A stretch of 64,000 nucleotides of DNA, from the NCBI RefSeq assembly GCF_000733765.1, contig NZ_JPOG01000001.1, forward strand, positions 3,730,501 through 3,794,500, written 5' to 3'. The DNA comes from Algiphilus aromaticivorans DG1253 (GTDB taxonomy: Bacteria > Pseudomonadota > Gammaproteobacteria > Nevskiales > Nevskiaceae). The notes under the pieces were generated by a model. That model was not told the origin of the DNA and made no database searches. It saw nothing but the letters and a program-made list of their open reading frames with translations. The first letter of the stretch is position 1, and every line of letters begins with the position of its first letter. A program made the position numbers and the translations under genes. This document shows, piece by piece, positions 27,492 to 35,788 of this stretch.

Positions 27492-27617
27492 CCCGTGTCA
27501 TCGAGCACGTCCATAAGTCTGTAACGTAGTCGAAACCTCGCCCGGAGTCGAACAATGCGTCGCGTGCGCGGGGCGTTCTCCCGTCCCTCCGCATGGCAGG
27601 CGGGTGGAGGAACGGAA

Positions 27618-27643
27618 ACGGGCCCGCCGAGTGGCGGGCCCGT
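27618..27643 (-). terminator. Strong hairpin terminator after the large lipoprotein gene
   Basis: A perfect 11-bp stem, ACGGGCCCGCC and GGCGGGCCCGT around a 4-base loop, lies about 97 bases past the lipoprotein stop at 27741. On the minus strand it is followed by a pyrimidine-rich stretch starting TTTCC. The plus-strand side also has TCTTGTGT, so it may work both ways. Confidence 0.7.
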
Positions 27644-27740
27644 CTTGTGTGCCATGGACGTCCGACCCATGCCCGAGGAGACGCGTGGGCGGGGCCGGGG
27701 CTTCCAGGACCGGGGAACCGCTGGACCGGTCGTCCCGCTT

Positions 27741-29573
27741 CTAGAGTCGCGTCCAGGTGCCGGTTGCGTCGTCCGGTTCGTTCGAGAACTCGATCAGCAC
27801 CGTGCCCGCCGAGGTGTCGCCGGAGGTCAGCGTGTAGCGCTCGGTACCGCCGCCGGAGAACGCGATGACCAGAACGCCATCTTCGGTTACTTCCCAGGTG
27901 ATGGCCCCGCCTTCCTCGCCGAAGCTCCAGGTACCCGTTCCACCCTCATTCAGCGCAAAGGTCGTGGCCTGCTCGTCACCATCGATCCCGGCCGCATAGG
28001 TTCCCGGCGTCAGCGACGAGAAGCCGCCACCCGGTGCCTGGCCAATCGGTTCGCCATTGATCTCGGCAAAGAGCAACACCTCGCGCGTGAGTGGCTCACC
28101 TGGGTCGGCACTTTCTTCCGCGATCTCGATGCCGTTGCCCACCCCGTACCATTCAGTGAGCGCGTAGCCGTCGTCGCTGGCGAGGTCGAAGCGGCAGGTC
28201 TCGAATGTGCCGGCCGGCACGGCAATCGTTTCCCGTCCGACATAGGTGACCGTGGCCGTAAAGGGATCCGGTTCGCCGCCGCCTTCCGTAAAGACCGAAG
28301 AAAAGGTATACGCGTCGCCCGGATCGAGGTCGAAGCGCAGCAGGTCTCCGGGGTCGGAAACGAAGCTGTCGTCGGAACCCTGAAGGTTTTCGTCCGCGAT
28401 GGCATTCACCGAAGGTCGGGCGAAATCGATCTGAAAGTACTCGTTTGCGTCCGCAACACCCGTTCCGGTGTCCTCAACGAACACCCGGGTAGCGGGGCGG
28501 CCCTCGAAGGAACTGTCGGTGAAGACGGTGAAGTCGGACGTGAACTCACCGACGAACGCTCCGCCCTCGGTTTCGCGAGAGCTGATGGTGTACTCGGTGC
28601 CGTCCTGCCACAGGACCGGATTGAAGCAGGCCGCTGCCGAGCCGACCGACTCGGGCGCTCTGGTGAACGTCGAGCCGGGGGCATCGAAGGAATTGCGTCG
28701 TGTTTCCGGGGTGCCGCCGGCATTCTCTGGTGCGAAGGCCAGCTGGAAGCGGTCTTCTTCCACCCGGATCATCAAGTACACCAGTTCGTTCTCGGTCAGA
28801 TTGCGGATATCGATCTCGGTGGCCGGTTCGCCATCCGCTGCCAGGACCTGTGCCCCCAGCGTGACAATGAGCTGCTCGGTGTACGAATCCTCCGGGTCGC
28901 CGAGACAGGCGTCATTGGCCCATTGCGATTCGCGCACGGTGACATCCGTTCCATTGAAGGTCCACGAACCCTCGAAGGAGTCCCCCTCGTCGCTATCGCC
29001 ATCGCAGGCGAAGTCCCACGTTCCCTGCAGCGCATCGATGACCGCATTGTCGACATCGAAGCAGACGGTATCGACGTTCGACACCAGATCGTCGGCATCG
29101 CGGCCGCTGATCTCGACGCAGAACTGGCCGGCGCCGATATTCGACGGCACGGCGATGTCCAGCACCACGTTCTCCAGCGCCTTGGTGCCACTGCGCGACT
29201 GGGCCTCCGACGCCAGCAGGACCTCGGCGTAGCGGTTGGAGCCGACCACCTTGGCGAAGATCGCCGACAGCGCCGAGCCGGTCTCGAAGTCGAGGCTCAG
29301 CGACGCGCTGCCGCCCGACGGCACGCCCACCTGATCGGCCGCCGCCCGTAGCTCCGGATCGTTGCCGGTGTCGGTGGGCGCGGGCGGTGCACCGTCACGC
29401 AGGCTGGCACTGCGATCGCCGACCTTGATGAGGATGGCCTCCATCACCGCATCGGGCTCGGCGCCCGGATCGATGCTTCCCATTCCGCCGCCACCGCCAC
29501 CGCCACCGCAGGCTGACAGGCTCAGCACGAACAGGAGCGATACCGCCGTCACATTCATCCGACGTGTTTTCAT
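27741..29573 (-). CDS. Large secreted lipoprotein of unknown function with poly-Gly linker
   Basis: 610 residues. The signal sequence ends in LSLSAC followed by eight glycines, so it is a predicted lipoprotein with a flexible tether. The mature protein is very acidic, has few Lys, and is predicted beta-rich. Repeated short blocks such as LQGTWDFACDGD, FEGSWTFNGTD, GTGTWSFGEEGGAITWEV and the terminal ATGTWTRL resemble lipocalin-like or SCO-type G-x-W strands. Four Cys lie in the first half. I do not recognise a named family. It stands alone between a LuxR-type gene and smg, with a palindromic site upstream and a strong terminator downstream. Confidence 0.7.
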   Translation of the reverse strand: MKTRRMNVTAVSLLFVLSLSACGGGGGGGGMGSIDPGAEPDAVMEAILIKVGDRSASLRDGAPPAPTDTGNDPELRAAADQVGVPSGGSASLSLDFETGSALSAIFAKVVGSNRYAEVLLASEAQSRSGTKALENVVLDIAVPSNIGAGQFCVEISGRDADDLVSNVDTVCFDVDNAVIDALQGTWDFACDGDSDEGDSFEGSWTFNGTDVTVRESQWANDACLGDPEDSYTEQLIVTLGAQVLAADGEPATEIDIRNLTENELVYLMIRVEEDRFQLAFAPENAGGTPETRRNSFDAPGSTFTRAPESVGSAAACFNPVLWQDGTEYTISSRETEGGAFVGEFTSDFTVFTDSSFEGRPATRVFVEDTGTGVADANEYFQIDFARPSVNAIADENLQGSDDSFVSDPGDLLRFDLDPGDAYTFSSVFTEGGGEPDPFTATVTYVGRETIAVPAGTFETCRFDLASDDGYALTEWYGVGNGIEIAEESADPGEPLTREVLLFAEINGEPIGQAPGGGFSSLTPGTYAAGIDGDEQATTFALNEGGTGTWSFGEEGGAITWEVTEDGVLVIAFSGGGTERYTLTSGDTSAGTVLIEFSNEPDDATGTWTRL

Positions 29574-29634
29574 GTTTTCCCCGCCCTGAAATCCCCTTGG
29601 ATGGCTTGAGCGTAGTCAGCCTTCCAGTCCGGGT

Positions 29635-29654
29635 CATCACACCCAGGTGTGATG
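29635..29654. promoter_or_regulatory. Perfect 20-bp palindrome upstream of the large lipoprotein gene
   Basis: Arms CATCACACC and GGTGTGATG flank a CA centre, 62 bases upstream of the lipoprotein start at 29573. Nine matched base pairs with a two-base centre suit a dimeric regulator site; it is too tight for an RNA hairpin loop and has no T-run. The binding protein is unknown. Confidence 0.55.
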
Positions 29655-29938
29655 CGAGCGGGGCGACATGTCCCGCCGCGTCTCGGGCCTGCGATTCGGG
29701 GGCGGGAACCGCTGCCCGCGGCCGTACGACATGACGGAAGCCCGCGCTTCGCGCGGGACCAGCGGCCTGCGAGCGCAGGCGGTTTTTGCCGTATGGCGGG
29801 TGCGTGTTTGCGCAGGCCGCATCTACACGGCCCGCGCCACGGAGCTTCACGCTGTCCTGGCTCAGCTCTGAATGCGGCGCTACGGTTAGCGGATTTCTAC
29901 GCGAGATTCAGCAGCCGCGTTGTGCCCGCGCGGCCGGC
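29655..29938. other. Non-coding region between smg and the lipoprotein gene, with two hairpins
   Basis: Together with the palindrome above, this forms a 365-base gap without a supported gene. It contains CCCGCGC-TTC-GCGCGGG (29741-29757) and GCCTGC-GAGC-GCAGGC followed by GG and five T (29765-29787). The second looks like a plus-strand terminator, although no plus-strand gene precedes it, so a short unannotated RNA or a bidirectional end of the smg transcript is possible. I see no conserved ORF or tRNA-like fold. Confidence 0.4.
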
Positions 29939-30409
29939 TTAATGCAGAAACTCGCCGTCGTAGTAGACCATTTCCTCGACCTGGGCCAGGGCGTCGTCGG
30001 TGCCTGTCTGATTGATCAGAACCAGCAGCACGACCCATTTGACGCGCTCCATGTCGATGTCGTCGTCGATGCTCATCAGGCGGTCGATGACCAACTCGCG
30101 GCCCTGCGGGCTGAGCAGGCCGAGCTGCTCCAGATAGAGCAGGAAGCCCTGCGATTCCGGGCCGATGCGCGCCTGCTCGGCGCTACCGTAGAGACGGATC
30201 GAGCCGGAGGCCGGATTCACCAGGTTGTCGCGGCGCTCGGTGAGATCGCTCAGCCAGCCGAAGGCGTGGTTGATCTCCTCCTCGGGAAAGCCGGCACCCA
30301 TCAGCTCCACGCGCAGCGTGTCGTGGTTGGCGCTGTCGGCGAACTCCTGCTCGACGTAGTTCTCGTAGAGATACATGAGGACGTCGAGCACGCTTTCCTT
30401 GATGTTCAC
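29939..30409 (-). CDS. smg: Smg (DUF494) family protein
   Basis: 156 residues. Starts MNIKESVLDVLMYLYENY, the characteristic Smg opening, and ends near QVEEMVYYDGEFLH. An acidic, helical cytosolic protein of the DUF494 family, found next to dprA across Gammaproteobacteria; the molecular function is not established. It lies 22 bases downstream of dprA and is probably cotranscribed with LysM-dprA. Length and context match the family. Confidence 0.92.
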   Translation of the reverse strand: MNIKESVLDVLMYLYENYVEQEFADSANHDTLRVELMGAGFPEEEINHAFGWLSDLTERRDNLVNPASGSIRLYGSAEQARIGPESQGFLLYLEQLGLLSPQGRELVIDRLMSIDDDIDMERVKWVVLLVLINQTGTDDALAQVEEMVYYDGEFLH

Positions 30410-30431
30410 GATGGTCTTCCTGCGGTCGGGA

Positions 30432-31562
30432 TCATGGTCGGGCGCGGCGCAGCCGCGAGAAGCTGCCGCCGGGTTCGCTGGCGACGAGGCCGGCGATCTC
30501 CAGCTCCAGCAGAGCGCTGGACAGCGCGGCTACATCGAGGCCGGTGCGCGCCACGAGCTGATCGAAGGCGGTGCCATTGTCATCGACGGCCGCCAGTGTC
30601 TGGCGAGCGCCACCAGACAGGGCCGGGTTGGCATCCGGATCGCTCACGCCGGGCAGTGTAGCAGTCGTCGCCGGCCCGGCCCGGCCGAGGGCGGTCAGGA
30701 TCTCCTGTACGGTTTCGACGAGTTGGGCGCCCTCTCGGATCAGCGCGTGGCAGCCGCGCGCGGTGGGTTTGTGGATGCTACCGGGGATGGCGAAGACCTC
30801 GCGGCCGAACTCGGCGGCCAGTTTTGCCGTGATCAGCGAGCCGCTCTTCGCGGCGGCCTCGACCACCAGCGTGCCCAGGGAAAGGCCGGCGATGATGCGG
30901 TTGCGCTGCGGGAAATGCTGCGGCTTGGCGCCGGTGCCGGGCGGGAACTCGCTGACGATGAGGCCGTGCGCGCCGATGTGATGCGCAAGCTGGCGATGAC
31001 GCGCCGGATAGACGCGGTCCGGGCCGGTGCCGGCAACGGCGATTGTGCTGCCGCCGCCGGAGTCCAGCGCGGCTGCGTGCGCGGCGCCGTCGATGCCGGA
31101 GGCCAGGCCACTGGTGATGACCAGGCCCTGCCGTGCCAGCTCGCCGGCGAAGGCGCGTGCATCCTCCAGGCCCTGTCGGCTGGCCGCCCGCGCGCCGACG
31201 ATGGCGATCTGGTCGCGCATCAGCAGATCAACATCGCCCTGACAGAACAGCGCCAGCGGCGGGCGGCCGGTCTCCAGCAGTCGGGGCGGGTAGCGCGGGT
31301 CGTCGATGGTGAGCAGCGTGCGGTCCTCGGCACCGTCGAGCCAGTCGCGGCAGACTGTCATCGCCTCGGTGTCGGGCTCGCGCAGCGCTTCGAACAGCGG
31401 CTCGGCGATGCCGGCTGCACGCCAGCCGGAAGGGCCGGTGGTCAGTGCGGCCTCAGGGTCGCCGTGGCGCTCGATCAGGCGCATGCCCGCCACCGGCCCG
31501 ATGCCGGGGGCGAGCAGCAGTGTTAGCCAGGCGTCTCGCGCGCTCTCCTGCGCTGGGCTCAC
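30432..31562 (-). CDS. dprA: DNA-processing protein DprA (Smf)
   Basis: 376 residues. DprA binds incoming single-stranded DNA and loads RecA during natural transformation. The N-terminal helical domain (LLLAPGIGPVAGMRLIERHG) is followed by the extended Rossmann domain: IAIVGARAASRQGLEDA, ITSGLASGIDGAAHAAAL, AVAGTGPDRVYP and NRIIAGLSLGTLVVEAAAKSGSLITAKLA. A C-terminal winged-helix-like region follows (residues 310-376). The start overlaps the LysM gene stop (ATGA). Its presence suggests, but does not show, competence. Confidence 0.95.
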   Translation of the reverse strand: MSPAQESARDAWLTLLLAPGIGPVAGMRLIERHGDPEAALTTGPSGWRAAGIAEPLFEALREPDTEAMTVCRDWLDGAEDRTLLTIDDPRYPPRLLETGRPPLALFCQGDVDLLMRDQIAIVGARAASRQGLEDARAFAGELARQGLVITSGLASGIDGAAHAAALDSGGGSTIAVAGTGPDRVYPARHRQLAHHIGAHGLIVSEFPPGTGAKPQHFPQRNRIIAGLSLGTLVVEAAAKSGSLITAKLAAEFGREVFAIPGSIHKPTARGCHALIREGAQLVETVQEILTALGRAGPATTATLPGVSDPDANPALSGGARQTLAAVDDNGTAFDQLVARTGLDVAALSSALLELEIAGLVASEPGGSFSRLRRARP

Positions 31563-32728
31563 AGCTCGCGATCGGGCTCGTGGACCTGGTCGTGGATCAG
31601 GATCGGACGCTCCGATTCCATGATCAGCCCCTGCGCCAGCTTGTCGGTCACCGCCACGACCAGCAGATTGCCGGCGTACTCGGCGGGCAGCTGAATCTTG
31701 CCGAAGGTGCGCTTCGGGTCCTTCACGGCGCGGGAGTCGCTGTAGACGTTGAGCACGTGGCCGGTTTCCAGGCCATCGCTGCTGCCGCGGTTGAGCACCA
31801 CCAGATCGTACTGCGCGATCTGCGTGACGCCGCCGAAGACCGAGATGATGCGTGCATCCACTTCGGTTTCCGGTGCACGCGGGTAGAAGTTCGCGGACAG
31901 CCCCTGGATCGGGCGCGGGATCAGCACGTCGCCCTTGCGCGTTTCACGTCGTGAATCCGACAGCCGCATCACGGCGACTTCGCTGGCGCGCCGTGTGAGT
32001 GTGGCGTCGGCCGCCGGGATGGCCTCCTGGCCGAGCACTTCGCCGCTATCGGGGTCGACGTAGTCCTCGCCAGGGTGCACGACCAGCCAGCGATCGCCTT
32101 GGCCTTCCGGAAGCCCCTTGACGTAGGCGCCGACGCGGTCAGGGCCGATCAGGTGTTCCTCGTCGAACTCGACCACATAGGGTGCGGATTCCAGCGTGCC
32201 CTTGTCGACGATGCGCGGCCCGGACAGGAAGTCGCGGATGCGGTCCAGCGGAATCGTCGGAATCGCCTTGTCCAGCGGCTCGCGCCGGATGCGCGGGCTG
32301 AGCTTGCGCATATCGGCGACCTCTTCGCGACCCTCCATCCAGCGCAGCTCCAGCACGTCGCCGGGGTAGATCAGATGCGGGTTGGCGACCTGGCGGTTGG
32401 CTACCCAGACATCGGGCCACTGCCAGGGGTCGATGAGAAAGCGCTCGGCGATACCCCAGAGCGTGTCGCCCTTCTTGACGACGTAGCGCGCGGTCTTGCG
32501 CACGCGCTGCGGCTCCGCGCGTGTCGCTTCGCGTTGCTGTGGCCCTGCTTCTGCGGCTGGCCGCGCCGTCGCCTCGACCGTGTCGGTTGCCTCGGCGGCT
32601 TTCGGCTCCGGCTCCGGCGCTGGTGCCGGGGTGCCGGCGCAGGCGGCCAGAAGCCCGCAGCCAAGGAGGCCGAGCGCGAGCCTGGAAGCACTTCGCTTGC
32701 CGTTATACTTCGTCTGCATTGTCGTCAT
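31559..32728 (-). CDS. LysM-domain lipoprotein upstream of dprA
   Basis: 389 residues from ATG 32728 (MTTMQTKYNG), preceded by GGGGA; the ATG at 32719 is an alternative. The signal sequence ends LLGCGLLAAC, a lipobox. A Pro/Glu/Ala-rich linker follows. Then a LysM domain (RYVVKKGDTLWGIAERFL, IYPGDVLELRW) around residues 75-130 would bind peptidoglycan. The remaining 250 residues are a conserved C-terminal region of this dprA-linked family (DUF3347-unlike, beta-rich). It is divergent from def, with 104 bases between starts. Confidence 0.88.
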   Translation of the reverse strand: MTTMQTKYNGKRSASRLALGLLGCGLLAACAGTPAPAPEPEPKAAEATDTVEATARPAAEAGPQQREATRAEPQRVRKTARYVVKKGDTLWGIAERFLIDPWQWPDVWVANRQVANPHLIYPGDVLELRWMEGREEVADMRKLSPRIRREPLDKAIPTIPLDRIRDFLSGPRIVDKGTLESAPYVVEFDEEHLIGPDRVGAYVKGLPEGQGDRWLVVHPGEDYVDPDSGEVLGQEAIPAADATLTRRASEVAVMRLSDSRRETRKGDVLIPRPIQGLSANFYPRAPETEVDARIISVFGGVTQIAQYDLVVLNRGSSDGLETGHVLNVYSDSRAVKDPKRTFGKIQLPAEYAGNLLVVAVTDKLAQGLIMESERPILIHDQVHEPDREL

Positions 32729-32832
32729 CGATCCCCTCGTTCCCGACAAGCGCTTTCAGCCGACGGCCGCCTGCGCCCCCGATGGCGGGCACTGTAGCAG
32801 TCGTCGCGCAACGCCGGAATCCGCATAACAGC

Positions 32833-33336
32833 ATGGCTCTGCTCGAAATACTGCACCATCCCGACCCTCGGTTGCGCGAAATGGCACAGCCGGTGGAGAA
32901 CTTCGGCGCCGATCTGCAGGCGCTGATCGCCGATATGTTCGAAACCATGTACGACGCGCCGGGCGTCGGGCTGGCCGCCACCCAGGTGGGAATTCCGCTG
33001 CGTGTCGCGGTCATGGATTGCGGCGGCGAGGGGGCGAGCGAGCCCATGGTGATGATCAACCCGGAGATCGAGTTCCTCGATGCGCCCGAGGTCGTGGACG
33101 AGGGTTGCCTGTCCGTTCCCGAGGTGGCCGATCGCGTCAAGCGCCACCCACGCGTGCGGCTGCACGCCGTCGATCGCGATGGCAAACCCTACGAGCTGGA
33201 GGCCGATGGTCTGCTCGCGCAGTGCATTCAGCACGAGACCGATCACCTCGACGGCAAGCTCTACATCGATCATCTGTCGAGCCTCAAGCGCGAGCGGCTG
33301 CTCAAGCGTCAGCGCAAGCTGCGCCAGAGCGCCTGA
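32833..33336 (+). CDS. def: Peptide deformylase
   Basis: 167 residues, the usual length. It removes the formyl group from nascent N-terminal Met. The three catalytic motifs are present: GVGLAATQVG, EGCLSVPE (metal-ligand Cys) and QHETDHLDG (two His ligands and catalytic Glu). The start at 32833 gives the standard opening MALLEILHHPDPRLR. Its TGA overlaps the fmt ATG (TGATG). Confidence 0.97.
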   Translation: MALLEILHHPDPRLREMAQPVENFGADLQALIADMFETMYDAPGVGLAATQVGIPLRVAVMDCGGEGASEPMVMINPEIEFLDAPEVVDEGCLSVPEVADRVKRHPRVRLHAVDRDGKPYELEADGLLAQCIQHETDHLDGKLYIDHLSSLKRERLLKRQRKLRQSA

Positions 33337-34259
33337 TGCGGCTGGCCTTCGCCGGCACGCCGGATTTCGCGGTTCCCGCTCTCGACGCGCTTCACAACGC
33401 GGGCCATACCGTCGCTGCGGTTTTCAGCCAGCCGGACCGCCCCGCCGGCCGCGGGCGCAAGCTGGCGCCGTCGCCGGTGGCGGCGCGCGCCGAGGCGCTG
33501 GGTCTGGCCGTGCACAAGCCCGAGCGCTTCGATGCCGAAGCGCAGGCGGGCCTGGCCGCAGCGGAGGTCGAGGCCATGGTGGTCGTCGCCTATGGGCTGA
33601 TCCTTCCCGAGGCGGCACTCGCCATTCCGCGGCTCGGCTGCCTCAACATCCACGCCAGCCTGCTTCCGCGCTGGCGCGGCGCCGCGCCCATCCAGCGCGC
33701 CATCGAGGCGGGTGACGAGCACACTGGCGTCTGCATCATGCAGATGGAAGCCGGCCTCGATACCGGTCCGGTCTGGCGACGCGCCAGTGTGCCCATCGGC
33801 GCCGCCGACACCGCCGGCAGCCTGCATGATCGGCTGGCGGCGCTGGGCGCGCGCGAGGTCGTCGCCGCGCTGGCCGATATCGCCGCCGGCAAAGTCAGCC
33901 CCGAGCCGCAGCCGGAGGCCGGCGTTACCTATGCGCGCAAGCTCGACAAGGCCGAGGCCCGTGTCGATTGGCGCGAGGAGGCGGCGCATATCGCGCAACG
34001 TATCCGCGCCTTCAATCCGGCGCCGATGGCCTGGACGCAGCTGGGCGAGACGCGACTGCGCCTGCTGCACGCCCGCGGCGAAGGCTCCGGCCAGCAGGCC
34101 GCTCCGGGCACAGTGCTGCATATCGGCAGCGCCGGCGTGCTGGTCGCCGCCGGCCAGCAGGCGGTACGGCTCACCGAGCTGCAATGGCCGGGTGGTCGCG
34201 CGCTACCGGCACACGAAGCCGCCAATGGCCGGCTGAGCGTCGGCGAGGTGTTGCAATGA
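33336..34259 (+). CDS. fmt: Methionyl-tRNA formyltransferase
   Basis: 307 residues. Transfers formyl from 10-formyl-THF to initiator Met-tRNA. Visible are the N-terminal MRLAFAGTPDFAVPAL, the formyl-THF site region SLLPRWRGAAPIQRAI, IMQMEAGLDTGPV, and a C-terminal tRNA-binding beta-barrel. The start is fixed by overlap with the def stop. The end overlaps the rsmB start (ATGA). Confidence 0.97.
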   Translation: MRLAFAGTPDFAVPALDALHNAGHTVAAVFSQPDRPAGRGRKLAPSPVAARAEALGLAVHKPERFDAEAQAGLAAAEVEAMVVVAYGLILPEAALAIPRLGCLNIHASLLPRWRGAAPIQRAIEAGDEHTGVCIMQMEAGLDTGPVWRRASVPIGAADTAGSLHDRLAALGAREVVAALADIAAGKVSPEPQPEAGVTYARKLDKAEARVDWREEAAHIAQRIRAFNPAPMAWTQLGETRLRLLHARGEGSGQQAAPGTVLHIGSAGVLVAAGQQAVRLTELQWPGGRALPAHEAANGRLSVGEVLQ

Positions 34260-35587
34260 AGGGTGATAACGCTGGGCGCTTCAACAGGACACCGGGCGCG
34301 CCGTTGCGCGCGTCGGCCGCGCGCGTGCTGCACGCCGTCACCGGCCAGGGCAAGAGCCTCGACGATGCGCTGGCCTTCGCCGAGGCGCGCAACCGTTTCG
34401 ACGCGCGCGACAGCGCGCTGCTGGCCGCCATCGTCTACGGGACACTGCGCAACTGGCGTCGCCTCGGCGTGCAGGCCGAGGCGATGATGACGCGTCCGCT
34501 GCACGAAGCGCCGATGGTCGATGCGCTGCTGCGCGCTGGTCTCTTTCAGATGCTGGACATGCGCGTGCCCGACCACGCCGTGGTCTCGGCCACGGCCGGG
34601 GCGGCGCAGTTGCTCGACGCCGAATGGGCGGCGCCGCTGATCAATGCGCTGCTGCGCCGTGCCCAGCGTGAGCCCGAGGGCCTGATTGTGCCCGAGGATG
34701 CGGCCGTGCAGCACTCCTGGCCGGACTGGCTGGCGGCGCGGCTGCGCGCCGACTGGGGCGAGGCCGCCGAGGCTCTGATGGCCTCGGGCAACGCGCAGGC
34801 GCCGATGACGCTGCGCGTCAACCGGCGGCGCATGGCCGCCTCGGATTATCGTGCGCGTTTGCAGCGAACGGGACAGGAGGCTCGGCTGCTGGAGGGCGTG
34901 CCGGAAGCGCTGGTGCTGGAGCAAGCCTGTGAGGTGGAGGCGCTACCCGGCTTCGCGCGCGGCAGCGTTTCGGTGCAGGACGCCAGCGCGCAGCTCGCCG
35001 CCGGCCTGCTCGATGTGCATCCCGGCCAGCGCGTGCTGGATGCCTGCAGCGCACCGGGCGGCAAGGCGGCACATATCCTGGAGCGCTGCCCGGACGCCGA
35101 ACTGGTCGCGCTGGACAGCGACCGCCGGCGCATCCGCACGGTGGACGCCACGCTGCAGCGCGTCGGCCTGAAGGCGACGCTGGCTGCTGCCGACGCCACT
35201 GATACCGCGCGCTGGTGGGAAGGCGAGCCCTTCGACCGGATCCTGATCGACGCGCCCTGCTCGGGCACGGGCGTGGCGCGGCGCCACCCCGACATCAAGT
35301 GGCTGCGACGAGAGAGCGACATCACGGCGCTGGCGGCCACGCAGCGCGCGCTGCTGGATGCGCTGTGGCCGCTGCTGGCACCGGGCGGGCGGCTGGTCTT
35401 CGCCACCTGCTCGTTGCTGCGCGCCGAAGGTTCGGAGCTCGTCCGCGCCTTCGCCGAAGCGCAGTCCGTCGAGGACGTCACGCCCGATCTGCCCGTGGGC
35501 GAGCGCGAGCCGGTGGGTTGGCGCATCCCGGCCGGCGGTGACTGGGACGGCTTCTACTACGCTGTACTGGAACACTCTCCGAGCTGA
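34256..35587 (+). CDS. rsmB: 16S rRNA (cytosine-967-C5)-methyltransferase RsmB
   Basis: 443 residues. The N-terminal NusB-like RNA-binding domain spans about residues 15-140 (RASAARVLHAV, LLRAGLFQMLDM). The SAM-dependent methyltransferase domain shows DACSAPGGKAAHILE, IDAPCSGTGV (first catalytic Cys) and FATCSLLRAEGS (second Cys). It ends with the family block GFYYAVLEH. Third gene of def-fmt-rsmB, coupled by ATGA. The 201 bases after the stop hold no gene. Confidence 0.96.
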   Translation: MKGDNAGRFNRTPGAPLRASAARVLHAVTGQGKSLDDALAFAEARNRFDARDSALLAAIVYGTLRNWRRLGVQAEAMMTRPLHEAPMVDALLRAGLFQMLDMRVPDHAVVSATAGAAQLLDAEWAAPLINALLRRAQREPEGLIVPEDAAVQHSWPDWLAARLRADWGEAAEALMASGNAQAPMTLRVNRRRMAASDYRARLQRTGQEARLLEGVPEALVLEQACEVEALPGFARGSVSVQDASAQLAAGLLDVHPGQRVLDACSAPGGKAAHILERCPDAELVALDSDRRRIRTVDATLQRVGLKATLAAADATDTARWWEGEPFDRILIDAPCSGTGVARRHPDIKWLRRESDITALAATQRALLDALWPLLAPGGRLVFATCSLLRAEGSELVRAFAEAQSVEDVTPDLPVGEREPVGWRIPAGGDWDGFYYAVLEHSPS

Positions 35588-35788
35588 TCCGGGTTGCTGC
35601 GGCGTGCCGTTCGTCCGCTGGTTTGCGCCGTCAGGTCTGTGGCGTGTGGCGTGTGCGAGACGGGACGCTAGCGTGCCGTGACACGCTGGCGAACGGTGCG
35701 CCTGCGTCCCCGGCCGGCAAGCAGCGCGTTGCACGCGCATCTGTGAGCGCTGCCACTGGCGGAACACCGGATTGTGAGGGCGCGCGGT

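Noticed and set aside
27555-29351. 598-codon plus-strand frame opposite the large lipoprotein
   Set aside because: The minus-strand frame has a signal peptide, lipobox and low-Lys acidic composition typical of a secreted protein. The plus-strand frame has none of these and runs through the terminator hairpin.
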